Source: CAYYNQ01 sp964473105 (GTDB lineage: Bacteria > Sumerlaeota > Sumerlaeia > MVZB01). From it: DNA of 58,567 bases. The notes beneath the pieces were generated by a model, which had not been told where the DNA came from, ran no database searches, and saw nothing but the letters and a program-made list of their open reading frames with translations. Positions 25,340-34,100 of this stretch are shown here, one piece after another. The position numbers were made by a program, and so were the translations under genes. Where the stretch lies: positions 1-58,567 of the forward strand of contig CAYYNQ010000094.1 of NCBI GenBank assembly GCA_964473105.1, given 5' to 3'. Positions within the stretch are counted from its first letter, which is position 1. Every line of letters starts with the position of its first letter.

Positions 25340-26251
25340 TCATACATTGCGCCAGGCAAGATCGAGGGTACGCTTGCAATTGGCAATGACAATTTCCGGA
25401 TCGTCACCCTCCATTGGCTTGACCTCGAAACTCACCAGCGGCGGACTGTCCGTGTTCAGAAAACCGTTGTCCAGCAGCACCCGCAAAAAATTCGTCAACT
25501 CCTCGACATCGTTCTCACCTCCCGGGTAGCCGAACCACGGGTGGTGGTCGCCGTAACGCGGGGAATTCTTGTCGCTCAGCAGGCAGTTTCCTATATCCAC
25601 GGCACCCAGCCAGTCAAGAACAGGGAGGATCGCCTGTTCCGAGGTTTCACCAATGATCGGGATATGGCTCAGATCGACAACGATGCCGAAATTCTCATTC
25701 CCGGAAGAGACGTTCTCCGCATAACGCCTGACGAGATCTACCGGACCCAGCAGCACCGCCTTATCGACATTGTAGTCAAACACCTCGAGCAGGATCTTCA
25801 TGTCACCGCCGGATCTCCCGTGCTCACACAATTCACCGGTCGACTCAACAAGCCGATCCAGTGCCCCATCAATATCATTGTTTGAATATTTCCCGCTGAG
25901 GAAAACAAAACTCTCCGCGCCGATCTCATAGGCTTCATCGATTCCGCGCTTCATTTCATCAACAGCCTTGCGCCGCTCAGGTTCATCCTCGTGGTTCAGG
26001 TTCAAACCCTGGGTTAGCAAAGCCGGATGCGCACCGTAGACAACCCGCATATGAGACCCATCAAGCATGGCCCGGGCCTGGTGACGCACGGCCGGGTCCT
26101 TGATCCAACTGACCGCCACGCCGTCAAAGTAGGTGTCGGTGACGACCTTTTTCAGGGTCTCCAGAATGGGCCCCTCGCCTTTCTGGGTCTCGGGAAATGC
26201 CATAAAATGGATCAATCCGACATGCATATACTTTCTCATCGAGTCTTTCAT
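25340..26251 (-). CDS. TIM-barrel sugar phosphate isomerase/epimerase family protein
   Basis: 303 aa, xylose-isomerase-like TIM-barrel superfamily. Features include AYEIGAESFVFLSGKYS, MKILLEVFDYN (metal-binding Glu), FGIVVDLSHIPII (Asp and His) and VSFEVKPM (Glu) near the C-terminus, the usual metal ligands of this fold. Members epimerise or isomerise ketoses, inosose or hydroxypyruvate. The start ATG at 26251 follows GAGG at good spacing. It may belong with the dehydrogenase genes at 22132-24020 in sugar or sugar-acid breakdown, but that rests on proximity only. Confidence 0.8.
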   Translation of the reverse strand: MKDSMRKYMHVGLIHFMAFPETQKGEGPILETLKKVVTDTYFDGVAVSWIKDPAVRHQARAMLDGSHMRVVYGAHPALLTQGLNLNHEDEPERRKAVDEMKRGIDEAYEIGAESFVFLSGKYSNNDIDGALDRLVESTGELCEHGRSGGDMKILLEVFDYNVDKAVLLGPVDLVRRYAENVSSGNENFGIVVDLSHIPIIGETSEQAILPVLDWLGAVDIGNCLLSDKNSPRYGDHHPWFGYPGGENDVEELTNFLRVLLDNGFLNTDSPPLVSFEVKPMEGDDPEIVIANCKRTLDLAWRNV

Positions 26252-26649
26252 ATTACCTCGTTACTCCTCATTGAACTCATGGATCAAGTATAGTCTGGTG
26301 TTCAGGTGGTTTTGACAAGGATATAATCGGATAAATTGCATGCCTGTCGCCGTTCCCATGACCGAGGTTCCTGAATATCTGAGCAAAAAAGATTGGTCGG
26401 ATATCCTGAATTTAATCCAAAACCCGGTGGACTCGTCACTCGACGCACAGGACAGTTCCATCCATCGGATCCAATCGATAAAAAAACGTCCCGCCAGGAA
26501 CCAGAGGAATACTTCGCGACATATCAAATATCGGACCATCAATCCCATCGACGGAAAAATGAGGCTGTCATGGAATTTTTTCAAACATCAGCATACAATC
26601 GGGCCAGATTGAGCCTGGCTTATTGCTTGTACACACCAACAGGATATTC
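26252..26649. other. Divergent intergenic region, TIM-barrel gene / GT4
   Basis: 398 bp. A plus-strand frame at 26340-26612 (90 codons) starts at an ATG but has no ribosome site, family resemblance or typical codon use, so it is not called. I see nothing else definite. Confidence 0.35.
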
Positions 26650-27801
26650 ATGGCTTGTATAGATCCCCAAGAACCAGGTTCGGTGATCCCGCCGCATTGC
26701 CGGATCACCATTGTCCATGACTGGCTACTCGGGATGAGGGGTGGCGAATGGGTTCTCGATGCAATCCTGGATCTTTTGCCCAACCCGGTTATCCAGACGC
26801 TGTTCTACAACCCGGAAGAAATCAACCCGTCGATCAACGTTCACAGTATTAGACCCGGCCCGCTTAACCATTTGCCCCTCATTAAACACTGGTACCGCTG
26901 GACACTCCCGCTGATGCCACTGGCCACGCGTTGCATTCGGATCCATCCACGCACAGATCTCGTCATTTCACTCAGCCATTGTGTCGCTCATGGCGTTACC
27001 ACACCCCCGGGTGTCCGGCATATCTGCTATTACTTTAGCCCCATGCGCTATCTGTATGATCAGGAAGAAGCCTATCTCAAGCATGGAGGGCCCGAAAGTT
27101 ACTTTCTCAGACCCGTATCTGCCCAACTGCGCAAATGGGATACACGCGCGGCTCAAAGGCCGCAGCAAGTTGCAACCCTGTCCAAGTTTGTCGCGGCTCG
27201 TATCTCGAAATCTTATGACCGAACAGCCCAAGTCATCCATCCCCCCGTCCGGACTCAGTTTTTCACACTGCCGAAACCGGAATTTCACGTTTCTCCACAA
27301 CGCGAGAAAGAGCTCCTCATGGTTTCAGCCATGGTTCCCTATAAGAGGGTTGATCTGGGGATCCGGGCAGCCAACCGCCTTGGGATACCATTGCGGGTGG
27401 TAGGAGGCGGCCCCCTGTTAAGGAAGATGCGCAAAATTGCCGGGCCCACGGTGACGGTCGAGGGTCCCGTCCATGAGACAAGGCTTCTGCATCTCTACCA
27501 GACGCGCAAGGCACTGATCTATCCGGCCGAGGAGGATTTCGGGATCGTCCCACTCGAGGCAATGGCCTGCGGAATGCCCGTGCTCGGTTATCGTTCGGGA
27601 GGGCTGACCGAGACTCTGGTCGAAGGGGTTTGCGGCGCATTCTTTGACGAGCAGACCGTCGATTGCCTGAAAGTCGCACTGGAGAACCTGGATCCCCAAA
27701 AATACAGACCGCATGCAATGCGTAAACAGGCCGAGCGTTTCAGTGAAGCGAACTTCAAGGCCAAATTCATGAACTTGATACGCAGTGAATTGGGATGTTA
27801 A
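26650..27801 (+). CDS. Glycosyltransferase family 4
   Basis: About 383 aa. ITIVHDWLLGMRGGEWVLDA opens the acceptor domain; LVISLSHCVAHGV and YYFSPMRYLYDQEE are typical of a GT4 subgroup in surface-glycan loci. LLMVSAMVPYKRVDLGI and LIYPAEEDFGIVPLEAMACG form the donor-binding domain with the E-x7-E motif. It likely transfers mannose or a related sugar onto a lipid-linked precursor. The ATG at 26650 is chosen over a TTG at 26623. It stands alone on the plus strand, convergent with leuD after 14 bp. Confidence 0.9.
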   Translation: MACIDPQEPGSVIPPHCRITIVHDWLLGMRGGEWVLDAILDLLPNPVIQTLFYNPEEINPSINVHSIRPGPLNHLPLIKHWYRWTLPLMPLATRCIRIHPRTDLVISLSHCVAHGVTTPPGVRHICYYFSPMRYLYDQEEAYLKHGGPESYFLRPVSAQLRKWDTRAAQRPQQVATLSKFVAARISKSYDRTAQVIHPPVRTQFFTLPKPEFHVSPQREKELLMVSAMVPYKRVDLGIRAANRLGIPLRVVGGGPLLRKMRKIAGPTVTVEGPVHETRLLHLYQTRKALIYPAEEDFGIVPLEAMACGMPVLGYRSGGLTETLVEGVCGAFFDEQTVDCLKVALENLDPQKYRPHAMRKQAERFSEANFKAKFMNLIRSELGC

Positions 27802-27815
27802 TAGGCTATTTGGCT

Positions 27816-28430
27816 TCAGGTTCTGCGAATCGACTGTGCGAGCCCCGTTCTGGACTCGAAGGCCGCAATCTTGTCCTCATGCAATAGTGTGAGACCGATC
27901 TGGTCTAGACCGTTGAGCAGGCGATGTTTCATGAACCCATCAATCTCAAAGGAAATCGTTGGGCCACCGGGTCGTGTGATCTGCTGTGCTGGAAGGTCGA
28001 CCTCAATTTCATATCCCTCCTGTGACCTGACCTCGGAAAACAGCATGTCGACGGTCTTTGGCTGAAACGTGATGGGAAGCATTCCGTTATTGAAACAGTT
28101 GTTGTAGAATATATCCGCAAAGGATGGGGCAATCAGGACCCGGAACCCATAATTATCCAGCGCCCATGGTGCATGTTCCCGTGAAGATCCACAGCCGAAG
28201 TTGTCTCCGGCAAGGAGTATCGATGCACCACGATAGCGTTGCGCATTCAATTCAAAGGAGGGGTCGGGGGTCTTCCCGTCCTCAAGGAAACGCCAGTCAA
28301 AAAACAATGCATCCTCATACCCATTACGTTCGATCCGTTTAAGGAACTGCTTGGGAATAATCTGATCTGTATCGACATGTTGCGCCTGCAGCGGGGCAAC
28401 GATGCCTCTGTGTTTCTCAAACCTGTTCAT
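27816..28430 (-). CDS. leuD: 3-isopropylmalate dehydratase small subunit
   Basis: 204 aa. The swivel-domain substrate motif GDNFGCGSSREHAPWAL is clear, and HVDTDQIIPKQFLK near the N-terminus is standard. LeuD pairs with LeuC to isomerise 2- to 3-isopropylmalate in leucine synthesis. The start ATG at 28430 overlaps the leuC stop by 4 bp (ATGA), a sign of translational coupling. leuA and leuB are not in the window. A role in a related homoaconitase-type reaction cannot be excluded. Confidence 0.95.
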   Translation of the reverse strand: MNRFEKHRGIVAPLQAQHVDTDQIIPKQFLKRIERNGYEDALFFDWRFLEDGKTPDPSFELNAQRYRGASILLAGDNFGCGSSREHAPWALDNYGFRVLIAPSFADIFYNNCFNNGMLPITFQPKTVDMLFSEVRSQEGYEIEVDLPAQQITRPGGPTISFEIDGFMKHRLLNGLDQIGLTLLHEDKIAAFESRTGLAQSIRRT

Positions 28431-29839
28431 GTCCTGTAGTCCCATTCCCTGATATCGGTGAATCGCCCCTTGATGGCGGCGGCGACGGCCATGGCCGGGC
28501 TCACGAGGTGGGTCCGCCCACCCTTGCCCTGTCTTCCCTCGAAATTTCGGTTGCTGGTGGATGCACAACGGTCCCCCGGGTTGAGTCGATCCTCATTCAT
28601 GGCAAGGCACATGCTGCAACCAGCCTCGCGCCATTCAAACCCAGCCTCCTTAAATATCCTGTCCAGCCCCTCCTCCTCAGCCTGAAGCTTGACCTGGTGA
28701 CTCCCGGGCACAACAAGGGCCTGTTCGATCCGTTCGTTGACCCGATGGCCACGAACAACCCTGGACGCTGCACGAAGATCCTCAATCCTGCTGTTTGTGC
28801 AGGATCCCATAAAAATCTTGTTGATTCGAATGTCAGTGATCGGAACCCCCTCCTCGAGATCCATATACTGCAGGGCTTTCATCGTGGTCGAGCGCACATT
28901 GTGTTCCGCAATTTCAGCCAGCACGGGTGTCCGGCCAGTCACGCCCTCGACCATGCCTGGAGATGTCCCCCACGTCACCTGCGGCTCGATTTTAGATGCA
29001 TCCAATTCAACCAGTTCATCGTAACTGCATCCGGAATCCGACGCAAAGCCCTCCCAATAGCTGACCAATGCATCCCACGAAACATGCTCCGGAAGATACG
29101 GCCGGCCCTTCAGGTAATCAAAAGTCGTCCCATCAGGCGAGATCAGACCCGCACGGGCGCCACCCTCAATCGACATGTTGCAGCCCGTCATCCGTCCCTC
29201 CATGCTGAGGCTGCGGATGACCTCGCCTGTGTATTCGATGACGTATCCCGTACCTCCCCCGGTTCCGATTTTCCCGATAATTGCCAGGATCACGTCCTTG
29301 GCCGTGATACCGTTGAGAAGTTTTCCGCTGACACGGACCTCCATGGTCTTTGAACGGCCTTGCTGCAGGGTCTGGGTTGCCAAGACATGCTCAACCTCGC
29401 TGGTCCCAATCCCGAAAGCCAGGCAACCGAACGCGCCATGGGTCGCGGTGTGGCTGTCGCCACAGACAATGGTAAACCCGGGCTGTGTCAGCCCCTGCTC
29501 CGGGCCGATGACATGAACGATTCCATTCCTGCGGTCATCCATGTCAAAGCAGGTGATATCAAACTCCTTACAGTTCGCCTGCAACTTCTCAACCTGTATC
29601 CTGCTCATCGGGTCGCGAATCGGCCGGCTGCGGTCAGTTGTCGGGATATTGTGGTCCATGGTTGCGAATGTCAGCGCAGGCTGCCGGACGGAACGGTTCG
29701 AGAACCGCAAACCTTCAAACGCCTGCGGCGACGTGACTTCATGCACATAATGCCGGTCGATGTAAATGACCGCCACCTGCCCCGGCTCCTCGTGAACCAA
29801 ATGTGAGTCCCAGATCTTCTCGTAGATATTCCTGGCCAT
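28427..29839 (-). CDS. leuC: 3-isopropylmalate dehydratase large subunit
   Basis: About 470 aa aconitase-family enzyme. MDHNIPTTDR, CGDSHTATHGAFG, FMGSCTNSRIEDL and AGCSMCLAMNEDRL show the three Cys ligands of the 4Fe-4S cluster and the substrate-binding residues. With LeuD it catalyses the second step of leucine synthesis. The ATG at 29839 is preferred; a TTG seven codons upstream is also open. It is first of the two-gene leuCD operon, with a divergent trans-sulfuration gene about 500 bp away. Confidence 0.95.
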   Translation of the reverse strand: MARNIYEKIWDSHLVHEEPGQVAVIYIDRHYVHEVTSPQAFEGLRFSNRSVRQPALTFATMDHNIPTTDRSRPIRDPMSRIQVEKLQANCKEFDITCFDMDDRRNGIVHVIGPEQGLTQPGFTIVCGDSHTATHGAFGCLAFGIGTSEVEHVLATQTLQQGRSKTMEVRVSGKLLNGITAKDVILAIIGKIGTGGGTGYVIEYTGEVIRSLSMEGRMTGCNMSIEGGARAGLISPDGTTFDYLKGRPYLPEHVSWDALVSYWEGFASDSGCSYDELVELDASKIEPQVTWGTSPGMVEGVTGRTPVLAEIAEHNVRSTTMKALQYMDLEEGVPITDIRINKIFMGSCTNSRIEDLRAASRVVRGHRVNERIEQALVVPGSHQVKLQAEEEGLDRIFKEAGFEWREAGCSMCLAMNEDRLNPGDRCASTSNRNFEGRQGKGGRTHLVSPAMAVAAAIKGRFTDIREWDYRT

Positions 29840-30338
29840 GCTGGATCCTATTTCCTCCAACCGTCATCATCCCATCACTGCCGGGCTCGGGGCGGATCCG
29901 TATCGTAACACTGCCGGAAAATAATCGCAATGATCTTGGCAAGGTATTCATCCTCGCATTGTCCATGGCTTATCCCCGAGATCTATGTAATCCAACCCCG
30001 CCATGGGATCTGTCTCCGTCAGGGCCATATGCATCCATTGGGAGAGGCATGGACACGGATTCGGGCCGGATCCTCAACAATGCGTAACCCACGCGGGCCG
30101 ACCGTCATGAACTTGTCATGGGATTCCCAATCGACTTCGAGTTAAAAGCCTGTGGGACAACACGAATGTCTTGTGATTTCCATCCACAATTCTCTAACAT
30201 GGATCTGACAGTATTTATTTTAACTCATCCCTTCTACAATACATGTCCGGCCGTGTATTGGGCCTGCCCGACATTCATCCGTGTTTGTGGTTTTGATGCC
30301 GGGCAGTCAGAACAGCATGGGTCTGAAATTCAAAATGA
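29840..30338. other. Divergent intergenic region, leuC / trans-sulfuration gene
   Basis: 499 bp. It includes an 11-bp palindrome TGGGA-T-TCCCA at 30119-30129. I saw no convincing T-box, SAM riboswitch or leucine leader peptide, and no gene. Confidence 0.4.
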
Positions 30339-31565
30339 ATGACCAACACTGATTGCGTTGCCCCCGAGTCTGGGATAAGATCGGCTGATCCTGAAACACG
30401 CTGGATAGATGGCATGGAAAAAAATCATCTGCATCCCCAGACGATCGCCATCCACACGGGTGTCTACAAGGATAGCACGTACAATTCGATCACGACGCCG
30501 ATCTATCCGTCCTCCAACTTCAAATTCGAGAAACTTGGCGTTGAACCGCCATTCGACTATACGCGGTCGGGAAATCCAACACGATGCGCGCTGGAGGAAA
30601 ACCTCGCCGCACTCGAGGGGGGACACCAGGCCTGGGCAGTCCAGACGGGGATGGCTGCTATCACCCTCGTGCTGTTACAACTGAAAAGTGGCGACCACCT
30701 GATCTGCGGCAACGAGATATACGGTGGGTCATGGAGACTGTTCCACCAGATCGCCCCCGGGATGGGTATCGAGGTCACGGCGGTGAACATGCGTGACCCC
30801 GGATCCATCCGTGCGGCAGTCCGCCCTGAAACGAGAATGATCTGGTTCGAGACCCCGACAAATCCCCTGATGAATCTGGTGGATATTCCTGCCATTGTCG
30901 GGATAGCCCGTGATGCGAACCTTGTCACGGCGGTTGACAACACATTCATGAGCCCGGTCCTGCAAAGCCCGTTCGAATACGGGGTCGATATTGTGATGCA
31001 CTCCACAACCAAGTATATCAACGGGCACAGTGATGTGGTCGGAGGGGCTGTGATCGTGCGTGAACCCACGCTCGCCGGGGCGATCAGTCGCAGCGTCAAT
31101 GCAACCGGTATGGGCTGTTCCCCGTTCGATGCCTGGCTCATATTGCGAGGAGTGAAGACACTGGTCCCCCGGATGCAAATACACTGCGAGAATGCACAGC
31201 GAATTGCGGAATTCCTCGATGCGCATTCGAAGGTCGTAAAGGTCTATTATCCGGGGCTCCCGGACCATCCCGGCCATGAGCTTGCGGAGAAACAGATGCG
31301 AGGTATGGGGGGTATGCTGAGTTTCGAACTGGATAAATCTCAGTGTGGATTTGAGGGGTTTGTCGAGCGGCTCCGCCTGTTTCGGATAGCGGTGTCTCTG
31401 GGCGGTGTCGAGTCGCTGGTCGAACAGCCCTGGAGTATGTCACATGACGGGATGGCGGATGACGCCAAGCGAGCGGCCGGGATCACGCCCAGCGTCCTCA
31501 GGCTGAGTATCGGCATCGAGCACCCCGACGACCTGATGGCCGATATTGAACAGGCGCTGGGATAA
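30339..31565 (+). CDS. Trans-sulfuration family PLP enzyme (Cys/Met metabolism)
   Basis: 408 aa from the ATG at 30339; an ATG at 30414 is the other possible start. YTRSGNPTRCALEENLAALE and the PLP-lysine motif MHSTTKYINGHSD (Lys225 from 30339) identify the family, along with WFETPTNPLMNLVDI. Members include cystathionine gamma-synthase, beta- and gamma-lyases, methionine gamma-lyase and O-succinyl or O-acetylhomoserine sulfhydrylase. They act in the cytoplasm on sulfur amino acids, and the exact reaction cannot be told from motifs. It is divergent from leuCD and is followed after 130 bp by the TVP38 gene. Confidence 0.92.
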   Translation: MTNTDCVAPESGIRSADPETRWIDGMEKNHLHPQTIAIHTGVYKDSTYNSITTPIYPSSNFKFEKLGVEPPFDYTRSGNPTRCALEENLAALEGGHQAWAVQTGMAAITLVLLQLKSGDHLICGNEIYGGSWRLFHQIAPGMGIEVTAVNMRDPGSIRAAVRPETRMIWFETPTNPLMNLVDIPAIVGIARDANLVTAVDNTFMSPVLQSPFEYGVDIVMHSTTKYINGHSDVVGGAVIVREPTLAGAISRSVNATGMGCSPFDAWLILRGVKTLVPRMQIHCENAQRIAEFLDAHSKVVKVYYPGLPDHPGHELAEKQMRGMGGMLSFELDKSQCGFEGFVERLRLFRIAVSLGGVESLVEQPWSMSHDGMADDAKRAAGITPSVLRLSIGIEHPDDLMADIEQALG

Positions 31566-31695
31566 TCATGTGATATCCCGAACGTTGCATCTGGATCGAA
31601 TTGCACGATGCCGGCAGGACCGTTTTTACAGTCCACTCCGTAGACAAGCGGCAAACAGTCATCACCGAACAGCCTCCTGAGGAGAAGCGGGTGTC

Positions 31696-32460
31696 ATGGG
31701 AAAATTACCGTGGAAGAGGTCAATACCCGTCCTGCTGGTGATTGCGTGTCTCGTGTTCCTATCCAGGAGTCTGGACCTCGGGACATGGATTGAAAAGGCC
31801 TTGACTTGGATCGCGTCGCTGGGAGTCTGGGGCCCGGTTGCCTTCACCGTGATATACATCGTCTCCACTATCCTATTAATCCCCGGATCGGTCCTGACTC
31901 TGGGGGCCGGCTTTCTGTTCGGCGTGGTCAAGGGTTCAATCGTGGTATCGATCGCGAGCACGACCGGGGCAACACTGGCCCTGCTGTTGGGACGAACCCT
32001 TTGCAGGAAAATGATCGAGGGAATGGTCCTTCGAAATCCTAAATTCAAGGCGGTCGATGCGGCTGTCAGGCAGAACGGGTTCAAGATTGTCATCCTCACC
32101 CGGCTCACTCCGGTCATCCCATTCAGTCTTCTGAACTACATTTACAGCCTGACCGGGGTCCGGGTTCATGATTTCCTGATCGCAAGTTTGATTGGGATGA
32201 TTCCCGGAACGGTCATGTATGTGTACTTCGGATCGCTTTTCCAGAACATCCCCGATATTTTCAGTGATCACGACAAAAAGCCGGGTGAAATGCTTCTCCT
32301 TGTCATTGGCTGCATCATGACGGTGACCGTCATGGCCCTCGTAACCCGGATTGCAAAGAAGGCGATTTACAAAGTATCCCCCAGCCTGGAGTGTGCTGAA
32401 GAGACTCCTGCCGAACCCTGGTCCCGGAACCACAGGTTACGAGGTGATGTCCATGACTGA
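31696..32460 (+). CDS. TVP38/TMEM64 family membrane protein
   Basis: 254 aa inner-membrane protein of the DedA/VTT superfamily. It has about six hydrophobic segments, including IPVLLVIACLVFLSRSLDLG and FTVIYIVSTILLIPGSVLTL, then the family signature GAGFLFGVVKGS and LTRLTPVIPFSLLNYIY with the conserved Arg and Pro. VTT proteins are proposed lipid scramblases or transporters linked to envelope homeostasis. GAGGAG lies 11 bases upstream of the ATG. The stop overlaps the start of the next gene by 8 bp, so the two products are translationally coupled. Many bacteria carry this pair, sometimes as a single fused protein. Confidence 0.9.
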   Translation: MGKLPWKRSIPVLLVIACLVFLSRSLDLGTWIEKALTWIASLGVWGPVAFTVIYIVSTILLIPGSVLTLGAGFLFGVVKGSIVVSIASTTGATLALLLGRTLCRKMIEGMVLRNPKFKAVDAAVRQNGFKIVILTRLTPVIPFSLLNYIYSLTGVRVHDFLIASLIGMIPGTVMYVYFGSLFQNIPDIFSDHDKKPGEMLLLVIGCIMTVTVMALVTRIAKKAIYKVSPSLECAEETPAEPWSRNHRLRGDVHD

Positions 32461-33973
32461 GCAGCATGTCATGTTACCTGCCGACGAACATAACGCAAAA
32501 CTCGTCGATCTTGTGCATCCGATGGACTGGGAGAACCCGACACCAGACGGGAGGTACAATCTTGTCGCGGTCGGAGCAGGGACAGCGGGACTGGTTGCTG
32601 CATCCGGTTCAGCCGGGCTGGGTGCAAAGGTTGCCCTGGTTGAGCGTGACATGATGGGCGGGGATTGCCTGAACACGGGTTGCGTCCCATCCAAAGGGGT
32701 CATCAGCACCGCCCGCACAGCGGCAACCATCCGCGATGCGGGGCATTTCGGCATCCGTGTACCTGATGGTGTCAAGGTGAATTTCGCCGGCACCATGGAA
32801 CGGATGCGTAAACTGCGCGCTGAACTCGCGTCCAATGACTCAGCCCGGCGTTTTTCAGCCATGGGGATCGATGTTTATCTGGGCCAGGCAAGATTCACCG
32901 ACAAGGATACCCTGGAGGTGGCGGGTTCAACCCTGCAGTTCAAGAAAGCCGTGATCGCAACCGGGGCACGCGCGGTCATCCCGGCGATACCCGGACTCGA
33001 TCAGATTGATTACCTCACCAATGAAACGATTTTCTCCCTGACCGAGTTGCCGAAAAAATTCGGGGTCGTCGGCACCGGCCCGATCGGCTGTGAGATGGCT
33101 CAGACATTCGCCCGTCTCGGCTCAGAGGTCCTGCTGATCCAGACAAAAAACGGGATCCTGCCCCGTGAAGACCGTGATGCAGCCCGATGTATCAGGGTGG
33201 CGCTGGAACGGGACGGCGTGGTTCTCAAGGACGGGGCACATAACCTCAGGGTCGAGCCGGCCAAAGACGGCAAGATCCGTATGCTTGTCGAGTCACAAGA
33301 CGATGGCCTCGACGAAGTTGTTGACCAGTTTCTTGTCGCGGTCGGTCGCACACCCAATGTCGAGGGCCTCGGACTTGATGCCGCGGATGTCAAGTATTCC
33401 GGCCAAGGTGTTGTCGTTAACGACAATCTTCGGACAACCAACCGGAATATCTTTGCAGCCGGAGATGTCTGTTCGTCCTGTCGCTTCACCCACGCGGCGG
33501 ACTTTCAGGCCAGGATCGTGATCAACAATGCGCTGTTCATGGGGCGTTCAAGATCCAGTCAACTGACAATTCCCTGGTGCACATACACCGATCCGGAAAT
33601 CGCCCATGTCGGCCTCCATAAGGACCAGGCCTACGAAAAAGGGATCGAGACCGATACATACACCCAGGAACTGCGTGATATCGACCGTTGCATCCTTGAT
33701 GATGAGACGGATGGATTCGTACGCGTCCATGTCAGGAAGGGAACCGACAGAATTGTGGGGGCGACGATTGTCGCGACAAATGCTGGTGACATGATCAGTG
33801 AGATCACGATGGCCATGAAACATGGAATCGGCTTGAAAAAGATCTCAATGACAATACATCCCTACCCCACCCAGGCCGAGGCCATCCGCAAGGTGGGGGA
33901 TCAGTATAGCCGTTCACGCCTGACGCCCCGGGTCAGATTGCTGATGAAATCCTGGTTTCGCTGGACCCGTTAA
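32453..33973 (+). CDS. Mercuric reductase-like pyridine nucleotide-disulfide oxidoreductase
   Basis: 506 aa. VAVGAGTAGLVAA is the FAD-binding GxGxxG motif, GGDCLNTGCVPSK the redox-active CX4C disulfide, and VGTGPIGCEMAQTFARLGSE the NAD(P)H-binding motif. IFAAGDVC and TIHPYPTQAEAIRKVGDQY (His/Glu active-site region) complete the family pattern. It lacks the N-terminal metal-binding domain and the C-terminal vicinal Cys pair of MerA, so mercury reduction is doubtful. A general thiol-disulfide or quinone reductase role alongside TVP38 is more likely. The ATG at 32453 is chosen because ACGAGGTG lies eight bases upstream; it overlaps the TVP38 stop. Confidence 0.92.
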   Translation: MTEQHVMLPADEHNAKLVDLVHPMDWENPTPDGRYNLVAVGAGTAGLVAASGSAGLGAKVALVERDMMGGDCLNTGCVPSKGVISTARTAATIRDAGHFGIRVPDGVKVNFAGTMERMRKLRAELASNDSARRFSAMGIDVYLGQARFTDKDTLEVAGSTLQFKKAVIATGARAVIPAIPGLDQIDYLTNETIFSLTELPKKFGVVGTGPIGCEMAQTFARLGSEVLLIQTKNGILPREDRDAARCIRVALERDGVVLKDGAHNLRVEPAKDGKIRMLVESQDDGLDEVVDQFLVAVGRTPNVEGLGLDAADVKYSGQGVVVNDNLRTTNRNIFAAGDVCSSCRFTHAADFQARIVINNALFMGRSRSSQLTIPWCTYTDPEIAHVGLHKDQAYEKGIETDTYTQELRDIDRCILDDETDGFVRVHVRKGTDRIVGATIVATNAGDMISEITMAMKHGIGLKKISMTIHPYPTQAEAIRKVGDQYSRSRLTPRVRLLMKSWFRWTR

Positions 33974-34056
33974 TCGGCCCAGTCCCTGATCCGTTGTTGC
34001 CGCAACCAAAGTTCCCGTGGCCCTCATGGCATGTTGCCTGCAGTGTCCGCCGTATT

Positions 34057-34092
34057 GTCCTTGATTCCCCGTGTCTCCGGTGAATCAAGGAC
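34057..34092. terminator. 11-bp inverted repeat between convergent genes
   Basis: GTCCTTGATTC (34057-34067) and GAATCAAGGAC (34082-34092) pair perfectly over 11 bp with a 14-nt loop, just before the 3' end of rsmE (34101) and 84 bp after the stop of the plus-strand reductase. The symmetric placement suits a bidirectional terminator, although there is no U-tract. Confidence 0.5.
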
Positions 34093-34100
34093 ATGCCCGA

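Noticed and set aside
25121..25885. 254-codon plus-strand frame opposite the TIM-barrel gene
   Set aside because: The minus-strand protein has the metal-ligand pattern of the fold and a good ribosome site; the plus frame does not.
26312..26327. TTGACA and TATAAT hexamers close together upstream of the GT4 gene
   Set aside because: They are only 4 bp apart, so they cannot form one sigma-70 promoter.
26340..26612. 90-codon plus-strand frame in the TIM-barrel/GT4 gap
   Set aside because: No ribosome site, unlike codon use, no recognisable motif.
28508..29353. 281-codon plus-strand frame opposite leuC
   Set aside because: leuC motifs are unambiguous on the minus strand.
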